A program made the position numbers and the translations under genes. A model generated the notes under the pieces. That model was not told the origin of the DNA, ran no database searches, and was given only the letters and a program-made list of their open reading frames with translations. A stretch of DNA of 64,000 bases from Balneolaceae bacterium (GTDB taxonomy: Bacteria; Bacteroidota; Rhodothermia; Balneolales; Balneolaceae): assembly GCA_017640665.1 (NCBI GenBank), contig JAEPQE010000003.1:62001-126000 (forward strand), given 5' to 3'. Positions 41,624 to 50,794 of this stretch are shown here, piece by piece (the stretch's first letter is position 1; each line of letters begins with the position of its first letter).

Positions 41624-44158
41624 CTATCCGCCCTCTGCGCGTAACACTTCCAGGGGTGGTTTTGCTTGTATACCTCTTGTGTTTATCAATCCAATAGCCA
41701 GGACCAGAAGTACTAAAATCACGACTTCAGTCCCAAGAATTACAAAGTTAGGAACGAACTCGATGTCAAAGTAAAAGTAGCCAAGGAGTGCACTTGCTCC
41801 AACAGAAAGTATGAGCCCAATTAAGGCAGCCATAATTCCTAGTATCGCATATTCGATAATTTGGATTTTAACCACCTGCTTTTGTTTTGCCCCCAGCGTT
41901 CGTAGTAATACTGCTTCACGAATTCGCTGGAACCGACTGGTAGCCGCTGATCCTGCAAGCACAATCAACCCGGTAATGATGCTAAACAATCCGATGAACT
42001 GGATTACAAAAGTTACCTGATCCAGAAATTCACGGATTGTACCAATTATCTGTCCTACATCAATCGCAGAAACATTAGGGTAGGCTCGCACAATTTCTTG
42101 TTGAAGAGCTACCGACGCTTCCCGATCAGGGGTTTTGATGGTTGTGGCGAAAAACTGTGGAGCAGGTTCGAGTACGCCGGTTGGAAACACCACAAAAAAA
42201 TTAGGTTGAGGAGTCTGCCAATTTACGGTACGGGTACTGGCAATATAGCTTTCGATAGGGATTCCCTGAACGTCCCAAACTATTGTATCTCCCAGCGCAA
42301 CGTCTAAATCTTCCATCAAGCCGGATTCTACTGAGATTGGAACAAGGTCATTCAGATTTGGAACAGATCCGATAAATTTTCCGGAATCCAGTTTTTCTGT
42401 TGAGGTTAACGAATCTCTGTATGTAGAGCGGTACTCTCTGGTAAGCGCCCACCGACGCGCATTACGGCTGGTATCGGAAAGAATTTCATCTACAGGTCGA
42501 TTCTGTATGGACTGAAGACGCATCGTTACAATTGGGACATTCTGGACGATTTCGAGTCCATTTTCTTCAATGATGGCGTTAACTCCAGGATTCTGATCAT
42601 ATTGAATATCAAATAGTGCGAGGTTTGGAAGTTCGTCCTGACCTTCAAAATTGATTGTTCCCAACAGCATATCCTGAGTTAAATACAATGAGCTTATTAG
42701 GGTAACTCCCAATCCAAATGTGAGTAGCAGGGTACTGGTTTGATTATTGGGGCGATACAAGTTCGAAAGTCCCTGACGCCACTCGTAGCTCCACCCTGAG
42801 GGCATAAATTTACGTGAAGCTTTCATCACTAAAACTGCAAAACCTGCAAGAAGAAGCAAACAGAAAGCAAATCCAAGGGTAAAGAAAATGGCTGCATCAA
42901 GTTCTCCAAGCATTAACCATGCATAACCTGTAATAGAGAGACCTATTACCATAAAGAGAATAATTCTGGTAACTAATCCCAATAATTTAGAAAGGTTAAC
43001 TTCTGCTGAACGCAAAGTGAATAGGGGGGATATTTTACGAACAGCTAGTAATGGAAAGAGGGCGAATACTACTGAGATAGTAACACCAGTAACCAATCCC
43101 ATGATTACAGAACTCCATGATATAAAGAGATCAATGTCCACGGGAATAAAATCGCCAACTAACACCGGGAGGTATAATTGAACGATGGTTCCCAGGAATG
43201 CCCCGATTGCCGCACCCACGAAACCCATAGCAGTAGCCTGAATAAGATAAATAGCCATAGTTTGGTTGGATGAAGCACCAACACAACGCAGCACAGCCAC
43301 AGTGTTTATTTTTTGCCGGACGTATACAAAAATAGAACTGGCGATTCCAATCCCTCCCAAAAGAAGGGCGATAAATCCTATCATATTCAGGAAACTGGAA
43401 AGTCCGGAAATAGCTTCACCAACTTCTTCCTGACGCTCAGCAATATCATCATATCGGAAATCGAGCGTGTCATTCATTGCGTCCAGTTGATTATCAACTA
43501 CAATGGGTTCTACCCAATCCCTGTACTTTAGATAGGCTTTGTGTTCCAGCCTGCTACCGCGTTCCAGTAAGCCGGTATTCTCAACACCTTCGAGAGGAAT
43601 TAGGATTCTTGGCCCAAGGAAAGAAGTAGCCATCGACTGTCCCGGAATCTCCTCAATTCCACCAATAATTTCATAAGTCAAAAACCCAACTTTCACAGAA
43701 TCTCCCGGTTCAAGCTGGAATTGGGTTAGAATGGCTTGATCAACAAGGGCGCCATATTCATCCAGAAAACGAGTTGCAGCTTCTGGGGGATTCGTTTCAA
43801 TGATTCCGTAGTAGGGGAATCCATCCTCCATAGCAGAAATTTGAGACAGCCGGGTCGCTCCTGTTTCAGGAAAGAGAGCCATTGAAGTGAAAGCGAGCAT
43901 CTTAGATTGACTCTCACTAATAGAATCAAGGTAGGCTTGTAGTTCGGGCTGAAATTCTGCATTTCGTTCTACTTCCAGATCAGCACCAAGTAGTTCCTTA
44001 GCCTGCTCATCAATACTCGAGTTCAGATTTACCCGGAAAGAGGTAATCGCGACCTGAGCAGCCACACCAACAATGATAGCAGCCATGTAGAGAAATAATT
44101 TTCTCCGGTTTGAGCGGGAATCCCGCCACGCCATTTTAAATACCCACGACCAGCTCAT
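41624..44158 (-). CDS. FtsX-type ABC transporter permease (YbbP-like)
   Basis: 844 residues. An N-terminal membrane helix precedes a large periplasmic domain, then three helices (about 255-420), a pair of central helices, a second periplasmic domain and three C-terminal helices (about 715-830). This duplicated FtsX layout with about ten helices is that of YbbP-like permeases. These work by mechanotransmission rather than classical transport, often on lipids or lipoproteins. The start overlaps the ATPase stop by 4 nt, so both genes form one complex. Confidence 0.92.
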   Translation of the reverse strand: MSWSWVFKMAWRDSRSNRRKLFLYMAAIIVGVAAQVAITSFRVNLNSSIDEQAKELLGADLEVERNAEFQPELQAYLDSISESQSKMLAFTSMALFPETGATRLSQISAMEDGFPYYGIIETNPPEAATRFLDEYGALVDQAILTQFQLEPGDSVKVGFLTYEIIGGIEEIPGQSMATSFLGPRILIPLEGVENTGLLERGSRLEHKAYLKYRDWVEPIVVDNQLDAMNDTLDFRYDDIAERQEEVGEAISGLSSFLNMIGFIALLLGGIGIASSIFVYVRQKINTVAVLRCVGASSNQTMAIYLIQATAMGFVGAAIGAFLGTIVQLYLPVLVGDFIPVDIDLFISWSSVIMGLVTGVTISVVFALFPLLAVRKISPLFTLRSAEVNLSKLLGLVTRIILFMVIGLSITGYAWLMLGELDAAIFFTLGFAFCLLLLAGFAVLVMKASRKFMPSGWSYEWRQGLSNLYRPNNQTSTLLLTFGLGVTLISSLYLTQDMLLGTINFEGQDELPNLALFDIQYDQNPGVNAIIEENGLEIVQNVPIVTMRLQSIQNRPVDEILSDTSRNARRWALTREYRSTYRDSLTSTEKLDSGKFIGSVPNLNDLVPISVESGLMEDLDVALGDTIVWDVQGIPIESYIASTRTVNWQTPQPNFFVVFPTGVLEPAPQFFATTIKTPDREASVALQQEIVRAYPNVSAIDVGQIIGTIREFLDQVTFVIQFIGLFSIITGLIVLAGSAATSRFQRIREAVLLRTLGAKQKQVVKIQIIEYAILGIMAALIGLILSVGASALLGYFYFDIEFVPNFVILGTEVVILVLLVLAIGLINTRGIQAKPPLEVLRAEGG

Positions 44159-44865
44159 GAGGATACTACCTCTGTCTCTGAAGTAAGAATATCGGCATCT
44201 ACTTTTCCATTTTTAATTTTGATAATGCGACCACATTTATTGGCCAGCTCAAGATCGTGAGTTACAAGTACAAGGGTAGTTTGCTGTTTCTCATTCAGAT
44301 CAAAAATCAATTTCTCAATATATTCTCCGGTTTCGGTATCCAGATTTCCTGTGGGTTCATCCGCAAAAAGAATTTTTGGCTCATTTATAAAAGCCCTGGC
44401 TATGGCAACACGTTGCTGTTCTCCACCTGAAAGTTGAGTTGGGTAGTGATGCGTTCGGTCACCCAAACCAACTTCTTCTAATAGCTCTTTTGCCCGTTGC
44501 CGAACTTCTTTAGTTGCTTCTCCCCGGAGTTCGAGCGGAACCATTACATTTTCGATAGCCGTTAACGTGGGCACCAACTGGAAGGTTTGAAATACAAAAC
44601 CAACATGTTTGTTGCGTACAGAAGCACGCTCATCTTCACTCAAAGGATTAAGATTTTCTCCTTTAAGAATCACCTCTCCGGAGGTTGGCCGATCAAGCCC
44701 GGCGCACAATCCAAGTAACGTTGTTTTTCCGCTCCCTGACGGACCAACGATCGCACACGTAGTACCTTCATCAATTTCGAAATTGATGTCATTTACGACA
44801 GTTAAGATTTTGGAGCCACTTTTAAATTCTCTGGTTAAGCTTTTAGTTTGAAGTATATTCGACAT
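44155..44865 (-). CDS. ABC transporter ATPase (YbbA/LolD-type)
   Basis: 236 residues. Walker [10 protein letters not shown] (41-49), signature LSGGEQQR (about 144-151), Walker [13 protein letters not shown] and switch THD are intact, and the sequence is of the LolD/MacB/YbbA subgroup. It is the partner of the FtsX-type permease encoded directly downstream with a 4-nt overlap. In E. coli the equivalent pair neighbours tesA; here a TesA-like esterase lies on the far side of a histidine kinase gene. Confidence 0.95.
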   Translation of the reverse strand: MSNILQTKSLTREFKSGSKILTVVNDINFEIDEGTTCAIVGPSGSGKTTLLGLCAGLDRPTSGEVILKGENLNPLSEDERASVRNKHVGFVFQTFQLVPTLTAIENVMVPLELRGEATKEVRQRAKELLEEVGLGDRTHHYPTQLSGGEQQRVAIARAFINEPKILFADEPTGNLDTETGEYIEKLIFDLNEKQQTTLVLVTHDLELANKCGRIIKIKNGKVDADILTSETEVVSS

Positions 44866-45052
44866 TAAAATTAGTATAGATTAAATAAATAAAACCTTTC
44901 AATATATGAGAACCGTTCCAGATGAAGTAATTTATGTTAAGGTTTTTGTTTTTGTCTGGCTCTTATAAACAAGCATGGAACTTTTCCAAACCATTATTAA
45001 TTACAACTCGTAGATATATATAGGGATATAATAAAGCAAATTAGGGTATTTT

Positions 45053-47455
45053 ATGAAGAAAGAAGAACATGAGACTGAAAGAGTTGAAGAGCTTCTAAGT
45101 TACAAAATCTTAGATACTCCTGAAGAAGATTCGTTTGATAATTTGGTTAAAGTTTCCGCATTTATTTGCAATACAGAATTCGCGCAAATTAACTTTATAG
45201 ATGCCCACCGCCAATGGACGAAAGCCTGGCATAATGTAGATATTAAAGAAATTCCTCGAGAATACGGGTTCTGTAACCATACGATCAAGAACAAAGAAAA
45301 AATGATTGTAACAGACACCCTTAAAGATGATCGTTTTGCTGAAAAAGAATTTGTTACAGAAGAACCAAAAATACGGTTTTATGCAGGTGTTAATATAAAA
45401 TCCAAGAAAGGGTATAACATCGGCACTATTTGTGTGATGGGAACTGAGCCAAAAGATTTGAATAAACATCAACAGGAAACACTTGCAAGAGAGGTAGAAG
45501 CCAGAATAGAATTAAAAAAGAGTAACCAGCAGCTAGAAAAAAAAGCAATATATCTAAAAAACTCCACAGACTTAATGTTGCTGGTAGATTCAAAAAATTT
45601 GATCATTCTTGAGGTAAATGAAGAAGTAGAGAAGTTTTTTGATTTTGATACTGATCATTTAATTGATAGATCAATAACATCACTTAACATTTCAGAATTT
45701 CATATAAAGAATCTGCAAAACTGGATTGAAAATAATAACTCTGAGGAGTTTTCAGAAGTGATAAATGTACCGGGAAAGGATTCGGAGTTATATTTTCAGG
45801 TTAATATTTCAAAAAAAGATGATCATTTATTTATTACTGCCAGAGATATTACTGAAGATCAGCGCAACCTTGAGCAACTAAATAAGAATTTTAAATACCA
45901 GGCAACTATTTCGGAAGTATCACTGGTTTTTAACTCATCGATAGCCTTTAAAGAAAAAGTAAATAAAGTGTTAGAAATTATAGGGTCAGTATCAAAGGTA
46001 TGCCGCTCCTATATTTTTATAGACTTTAATGATGGACAAAACTGTAGAAATGAATTTGAGTGGTGCGGAGAGGGAGTGTCTGAGCAAATTCATGAACTAC
46101 AGAATATATCTTACAAAGAAGACGTCCCTCAGTGGAAAGAGACCTTAATAAGAGATAAGGAAATAATAAGCAGTGACGTAACAGAACTCTCAAAACCGTT
46201 ACAGGATATTTTAGCTCCACAAAGTATAAAATCAATCATTGTACTTCCAATTTATAAAGATGAAGTTTTTATGGGTTTCATTGGATTTGATGATACTAAA
46301 ACTAATCGAGTGTGGAGTGATGCTGAAATTTTTCTCCTCAGAACTACAGCCGGATTGATTTCAAATGCCTATTCAAAAAACGAAACATTCCAGATGTTAC
46401 AGAATAGTGAAAGAAGGTTAATGAATTTTATTAAGCAATCTCCGGTGTCAATTGCTATGCTAGATAAACAGTTGAAATTTATTGAAACCAGTAATAAGTG
46501 GCTTTCTGACTATGGGAATGGCAAAAGGAATTTAGCTGGAGTAGATTATACCCATAATGAAAAAGACTACAAAAAAACCGGAGACTGGGAAGATATTTTT
46601 AAAGCGGTTCTTGCAGGTAATACGTATTTCTTAGAAAATCAAAGATTAGAAAAGAAGGACGGGAGTGAACTTTGGCTTACTTCAAAGATAATTCCCTGGT
46701 ATACCGAAAATGAAGAAGTGGGAGGTGTGATCATATTTGTTGATGATGTTACTAAATTAATTAAGAATAACTTGGCAATAAAAAAATCTCTAAAGGAAAA
46801 AGAAGTATTAATCACAGAAATCCATCACCGAGTCAAAAATAATTTAGCTACAGTTTCTGCTTTTTTAGAGCTTGAACAGTTAATGTTGGAAAATGAAAAA
46901 GCATCAAAAATTATTCAGAAAAGCCTTGGGCGAATTCAAGTAATGGCAAACATTCATGAATTACTTTATGAAAGTGAAAGCTTTGCAGATATAAGCCTAT
47001 CCAAAATGTGCAAAAAGTTATTTGAGAGGATCGAATCAGGTTTAGGAGTAAACAGCAGAATCTTTTTTAAAATAGATATTATTGATATTTTTCTTACAAT
47101 TAATGATGCGATTCCAGTAGCGCTTATGCTAAATGAAATGGTGGCTAATTCCCTTGAATATATACGTCATTCAAATTTGAGTGCTAAGTTTACAATTAAG
47201 GTCACAGAGGGAAAGAACCAAAGAATTAATGTTAGTGTTAGCCACAATCAGAGTTCTTTAGCTAGATCAAATCCTTTGGATTCTGATTCATCTTTGGATA
47301 TTACTATTTTGAAGGTATTAGCAGAACAGGTGGATGGAGAGCTTTCTTACGGTGATGAAAAAACAATAGGGTGGAAATTAAATTTTAAAAAAAATAAATC
47401 AAGAGGATCAAGTAGTAACATTTCAAAGAAAAAGATGAAAGAGTTGACTTCTTGA
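45053..47455 (+). CDS. Soluble GAF/PAS sensor histidine kinase (HisKA_2 type)
   Basis: 800 residues with no membrane helices. Domains in order: GAF (about 15-155, with DTPEEDSFDNLVKVSAFIC, a form common in such kinases), PAS (about 165-280), GAF (about 295-445), PAS (about 455-575) and a HisKA_2 kinase with EIHHRVKNNLATVSAFLELE (phospho-acceptor His591). The C-terminal ATPase domain has NEMVANSLEYIRHS as N-box. No response regulator is adjacent, so it is an orphan kinase sensing a cytosolic signal. It is divergent from the YbbA-like gene. Confidence 0.92.
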   Translation: MKKEEHETERVEELLSYKILDTPEEDSFDNLVKVSAFICNTEFAQINFIDAHRQWTKAWHNVDIKEIPREYGFCNHTIKNKEKMIVTDTLKDDRFAEKEFVTEEPKIRFYAGVNIKSKKGYNIGTICVMGTEPKDLNKHQQETLAREVEARIELKKSNQQLEKKAIYLKNSTDLMLLVDSKNLIILEVNEEVEKFFDFDTDHLIDRSITSLNISEFHIKNLQNWIENNNSEEFSEVINVPGKDSELYFQVNISKKDDHLFITARDITEDQRNLEQLNKNFKYQATISEVSLVFNSSIAFKEKVNKVLEIIGSVSKVCRSYIFIDFNDGQNCRNEFEWCGEGVSEQIHELQNISYKEDVPQWKETLIRDKEIISSDVTELSKPLQDILAPQSIKSIIVLPIYKDEVFMGFIGFDDTKTNRVWSDAEIFLLRTTAGLISNAYSKNETFQMLQNSERRLMNFIKQSPVSIAMLDKQLKFIETSNKWLSDYGNGKRNLAGVDYTHNEKDYKKTGDWEDIFKAVLAGNTYFLENQRLEKKDGSELWLTSKIIPWYTENEEVGGVIIFVDDVTKLIKNNLAIKKSLKEKEVLITEIHHRVKNNLATVSAFLELEQLMLENEKASKIIQKSLGRIQVMANIHELLYESESFADISLSKMCKKLFERIESGLGVNSRIFFKIDIIDIFLTINDAIPVALMLNEMVANSLEYIRHSNLSAKFTIKVTEGKNQRINVSVSHNQSSLARSNPLDSDSSLDITILKVLAEQVDGELSYGDEKTIGWKLNFKKNKSRGSSSNISKKKMKELTS

Positions 47456-47491
47456 ATTTTTTATAAGCAGATTTATCTTGAAATTGACAGT

Positions 47492-48115
47492 ATGAAAAAG
47501 ATATATATACTTTTTTTGGGATTGATTTTGATTCAGTTAACAAACCAGATTCATGCCCAGGAAAAGAAAACGATTCTAATCTTCGGGGATAGTATTGCTG
47601 CGGGTCTTGGAGTGGATCCGAGTCAGGCGTTCCCGGCAGTTATTCAGGATAAAATTGATTCTCTTGGTTTAGACTACGAAGTAATTAACGGAGGATTGAG
47701 TGGGGAGACCTCTGCAGGAGGGCTTCGCCGTATAAACTGGGTCCTGCAGCGCCAGGTGGATATCATGATTCTCGAACTTGGAGGAAATGACGGTCTTCGT
47801 GGAATCGATTTGTCATCTACAAAAGAAAACCTTCAACAAATTATAGACCGTGCGTTAGCAAATAACCCGGATATGGAAATTCTGATCGCAGGGATGCAGG
47901 TCCCACCCAACCTGGGAATTGAATACACCCGGGAGTTTCAGAATTTATACCCTGATCTTGCGGAATCAAACAATCTGAAGCTAATCCCTCTACTTTTGGA
48001 TAAAGTAGGAGGGCGGGATGAGTATATGCAACCGGATCAGATTCATCCAAATGCTGCAGGACATAAGGTAGTTGCCGAAACGGTTTGGGAGACATTATAC
48101 CCTACATTGAAATAA
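47492..48115 (+). CDS. TesA-like SGNH esterase, secreted
   Basis: 207 residues with a signal peptide to about IHAQ (23). SGNH blocks: GDSIAAGLG with nucleophile Ser34, the Gly block NGGLSGETSAGG, the Asn block GGNDGLRG, and DQIHPNAAGH with the Asp/His pair of the triad. Length and spacing match TesA/arylesterase (multifunctional acyl-CoA thioesterase, protease and lysophospholipase). It hydrolyses acyl esters in the periplasm. It lies 36 nt after the kinase gene and 15 nt before the deacetylase gene. Confidence 0.93.
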   Translation: MKKIYILFLGLILIQLTNQIHAQEKKTILIFGDSIAAGLGVDPSQAFPAVIQDKIDSLGLDYEVINGGLSGETSAGGLRRINWVLQRQVDIMILELGGNDGLRGIDLSSTKENLQQIIDRALANNPDMEILIAGMQVPPNLGIEYTREFQNLYPDLAESNNLKLIPLLLDKVGGRDEYMQPDQIHPNAAGHKVVAETVWETLYPTLK

Positions 48116-48130
48116 GAACTATTGTATTAA

Positions 48131-49009
48131 ATGAAAAAGCTATTATTAATTTTTCTCGTCATTTGTTCGACTAAAGCTCTTTCCCAGGAGCTCGACTACC
48201 AACCAAAGGTTTTATTGGTAACTGCACATCCCGACGATGATGCTTTATTTTCTGTAACTGTTTGGAAAACAACTAATCTTTTGCGTGGCACAGTAGACCT
48301 TGCCCTGATGACGAATGGAGAAGGAGGATATAAATATTCTACCCTGGGTAATTATGTGTACGGTAAAGAATTAGATAATGAAGAAGTTGGTCGTGATTAT
48401 TTGCCGGGAATAAGAAAAAAAGAGCTGATGGCCGGTGGGGATGTTGTTGGTATAAGAAATTACTTTTTCTTTGATCAGCAGGACTTTTACTACACACAAG
48501 ATATTGAAGAGACTCTGGAAAAATGGGATACACCACCTATCATTGAAAGATTGAAATCAATTATTCAAAAGGAAAACTATGATTTCGTGTTTATGATGTT
48601 GCCTTTTGATGGAAATCATGGTCATCATAAAGCGGCAACCTTACTGGCTTTAAAAGCGATAGAATTAATGGATGAGAAAGATAGACCGATTGCATTACTT
48701 TCATTTGTCAGGAGTCCGGAGGAAGAGGGAATGAGCTTTGTGATGATGGAAGGATACCCAATTACTAAAGTTAAACCAGACACTATTTTTGAATTTGACA
48801 GAAACCAAAAGTTCGGTTTTGATGATAGGCTGGATTATAACATTATAGCAAACTGGGTTATAGCAGAGCATAAAAGCCAGGGAACTATGCAATTACTAAT
48901 GCAGGGCGGAAGAGTGGAGCAATACTGGTATTCGGAAATAAATGAAACTGACGGATTAGAAAAAACCCGTCAGTTTTTTGAAGCGATTAATGCTGTACAA
49001 CCAGATTGA
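48131..49009 (+). CDS. PIG-L/LmbE-family deacetylase, secreted
   Basis: 292 residues, signal peptide to about LSQE (20). The zinc-binding motif AHPDDDALF (about 34-42) and the second His motif GNHGHHKAA (about 160-168) define the family, which removes N-acetyl groups from GlcNAc-linked lipids or small glycosides. It is encoded 15 nt after the TesA-like gene, so the two probably act on related extracytoplasmic substrates. An intrinsic-terminator-like hairpin lies inside the last 65 nt of this gene. Confidence 0.92.
   Translation: MKKLLLIFLVICSTKALSQELDYQPKVLLVTAHPDDDALFSVTVWKTTNLLRGTVDLALMTNGEGGYKYSTLGNYVYGKELDNEEVGRDYLPGIRKKELMAGGDVVGIRNYFFFDQQDFYYTQDIEETLEKWDTPPIIERLKSIIQKENYDFVFMMLPFDGNHGHHKAATLLALKAIELMDEKDRPIALLSFVRSPEEEGMSFVMMEGYPITKVKPDTIFEFDRNQKFGFDDRLDYNIIANWVIAEHKSQGTMQLLMQGGRVEQYWYSEINETDGLEKTRQFFEAINAVQPD
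48945..48979 (+). terminator. Terminator-like hairpin inside the PIG-L coding region
   Basis: A perfect 10-bp stem aaactgacgg/ccgtcagttt with a 12-nt loop ends in six T residues, 28 nt before the stop codon. By sequence it is a standard intrinsic terminator, but it is within translated DNA, where ribosomes would normally block folding. Confidence 0.6.
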
Positions 49010-49084
49010 AGGTTCTTCTGGTTAAGTGTGTGGCATGAAAGAGCAGCTCATAAACTATCCTCATGTATTGGAAGTTTTGCTGGG

Positions 49085-49774
49085 TTACTCGATAGAAAAC
49101 TCTATAGAGATATTGGCAGTCACATTTATCACTTGATCAAAGTCCATCATTGAAGACGAAGCATCCATTGCCATCATTTCGTTTCGACCAAAACTACGAG
49201 ATGGAGTTACTGTATAATCTGAGTAGGATATATTTATTATACCCCCCAATTCCACTCCTGAAGCTTCAGTAATTAATGTCGCTTTTTCTTTAGCCGATTG
49301 AATTGCCGCAACCAAAGCTTTGTCTTTTCCCTCAGCTATTTTGGTGCTCGAAAAATTACCACTAAAACTATCGAAGTTGTTTTCGATAAGAGTGAGTTGA
49401 ATTCGCTCATAAATATCAAAATCATTAAACGTAACAGAAACCTGTTGGTTTGTGACGGTTATCTGAGAATTCCGATCATTGGTATATCTTTTATTCATTC
49501 GAACTGGTTGAAAGTTAATATTTTCGTCCTCGATATCGAATTCTTTGAGCAGGCTCGCTAAAAGTTCTTCCCGTTGTTGGTGCAGCCCAAAAACTGCTTG
49601 CGGGCTCTTAGCTTCTGCATTTATATTAATATTGAAAATGATCAAATCGGCCTCAACTGCTTCCGTAGCAGTCATACTTATTGAGATTTTTTCTTGTCCG
49701 GTGGTTAGCTGTCTGGCTTGTGTAGCGCATCCCATCCCAAAAACAAGAAGTGTAATAATGAATAGTTGTTTCAT
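49085..49774 (-). CDS. SIMPL-domain periplasmic protein
   Basis: 229 residues from ATG 49774. A longer frame to 49918 exists but would run into the next gene and hide the signal sequence. The N-terminus MKQLFIITLLVFGMGCATQ is a lipoprotein-type signal (Cys15). The SIMPL/DUF541 domain covers the rest (ISMTATEAVEADLIIFNINI, QSAKEKATLITEASGVELGG). Such proteins are secreted, oligomeric and poorly understood; some respond to oxidative or membrane stress. It lies 52 nt after the SGNH gene on the same strand. Confidence 0.9.
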   Translation of the reverse strand: MKQLFIITLLVFGMGCATQARQLTTGQEKISISMTATEAVEADLIIFNININAEAKSPQAVFGLHQQREELLASLLKEFDIEDENINFQPVRMNKRYTNDRNSQITVTNQQVSVTFNDFDIYERIQLTLIENNFDSFSGNFSSTKIAEGKDKALVAAIQSAKEKATLITEASGVELGGIINISYSDYTVTPSRSFGRNEMMAMDASSSMMDFDQVINVTANISIEFSIE

Positions 49775-49826
49775 GTTGCTCTCCATAAATGTTAATAAAC
49801 AGTTCATAAACTTGGTTTTTCTGATT

Positions 49827-50543
49827 CTATTGTTCAATTCTTGAAAGAACAACCGGTAGCATTTCACTAACCCAATGTGAATACATTTTACCTGACGGGT
49901 GGAGCTCATCATCAGCAATAAGGGACATATCTATTTTTGCGTTTTCAGAAATTGGTGTAATATTTACAAAAGGAATGTTGTATTCAGAAGCAATCTCCTT
50001 CGCGATGGAATCGTACTCAAGAAGTTCTTTTCTGATTCTGACCTCACCTCGCGTTTGTCCAAAAGGGGTTACTCCATAATTTGGGATGGAAACAACGAAT
50101 ACATTTGAGGAATCTCCTCCTGCAAACATAATCGCTTGCTCCAGTAGTTCTCGAAACTCAGCCCGGTAGATTTCGATATCATACCCCCGATACTGATTAT
50201 TAACACCAATCAACAAGGAAACTAAATTATAGGGAGGATTCAGTTCTGCTTCAGAAATTCCTTGTTGGAGTTCTGCTGTAGTCCAGCCTGTGGTAGCTAT
50301 AATTTTGAGATCAGTAACCTCTATACCTTCAATTTTAAGTGAATCAGCCAGTTGAACCGGCCATCGTTTGTCTGCTGGAACCGACTCTCCAATTGTATAT
50401 GAGTCACCCAAAGCAAGAAAAGATATGGATTCAGAAATATTTTGATTCACCTCATCTACAGAATTTCTTTCAGGTGAAGAAGCACAAACACTTAAAAAAA
50501 GAATGTATAAGGTTAGAAGTGGAGTAATTCTTAGTGATGTCAC
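49827..50543 (-). CDS. SGNH/GDSL hydrolase lipoprotein
   Basis: 238 residues from a GTG start. A lipobox-like LFLSVC (Cys20) ends the signal. SGNH motifs: LALGDSYTIGE with Ser48, the Asn block LIGVNNQYRG and DDELHPSGKMY with the catalytic Asp/His. It should hydrolyse ester or acetyl groups at the cell envelope, possibly on glycans. It differs from the TesA-like enzyme at 47492 and from the large lipoprotein at 53676, so it is not a recent duplicate. Confidence 0.9.
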   Translation of the reverse strand: MTSLRITPLLTLYILFLSVCASSPERNSVDEVNQNISESISFLALGDSYTIGESVPADKRWPVQLADSLKIEGIEVTDLKIIATTGWTTAELQQGISEAELNPPYNLVSLLIGVNNQYRGYDIEIYRAEFRELLEQAIMFAGGDSSNVFVVSIPNYGVTPFGQTRGEVRIRKELLEYDSIAKEIASEYNIPFVNITPISENAKIDMSLIADDELHPSGKMYSHWVSEMLPVVLSRIEQ

Positions 50544-50652
50544 AGTTTAATGTTTTAAAATATTAACAGGATAGATACACGATTTTTTTTTGAAAATAAA
50601 ATTCATTCAAAAGACTGAATTTCTTTAAGTTTTGGAGTTAGAAAAAAATCTA

Positions 50653-50666
50653 TGGAAGCGCTTGCA
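50653..50666 (+). promoter_or_regulatory. LacI/GalR-type operator palindrome before the TonB receptor
   Basis: TGGAAGCGCTTGCA is symmetric except at the third and twelfth bases and matches the LacI-family pattern TGNAAGCGCTTNCA. It lies 129 nt before the receptor start, in the 251-nt gap 50544-50794. A second 7-bp dyad, catatct/agatatg, is at 50705-50729. No LacI-type gene is in the window. Confidence 0.6.
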
Positions 50667-50794
50667 TTATCCCCGAAACAAACTTTTCTTAGAAAGGATT
50701 AAATCATATCTGATAGCGATTTAGATATGGTTAAAGAGGTTAATTCAATAGCAAGTTTATAATAAAAATAATATCAATCAAAAAGGATTAGACC

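Noticed and set aside
49775-49918. N-terminal extension of the SIMPL protein
   Set aside because: It would overlap the end of the SGNH gene and place the lipoprotein signal 49 residues inside the protein. ATG 49774 gives a normal signal.
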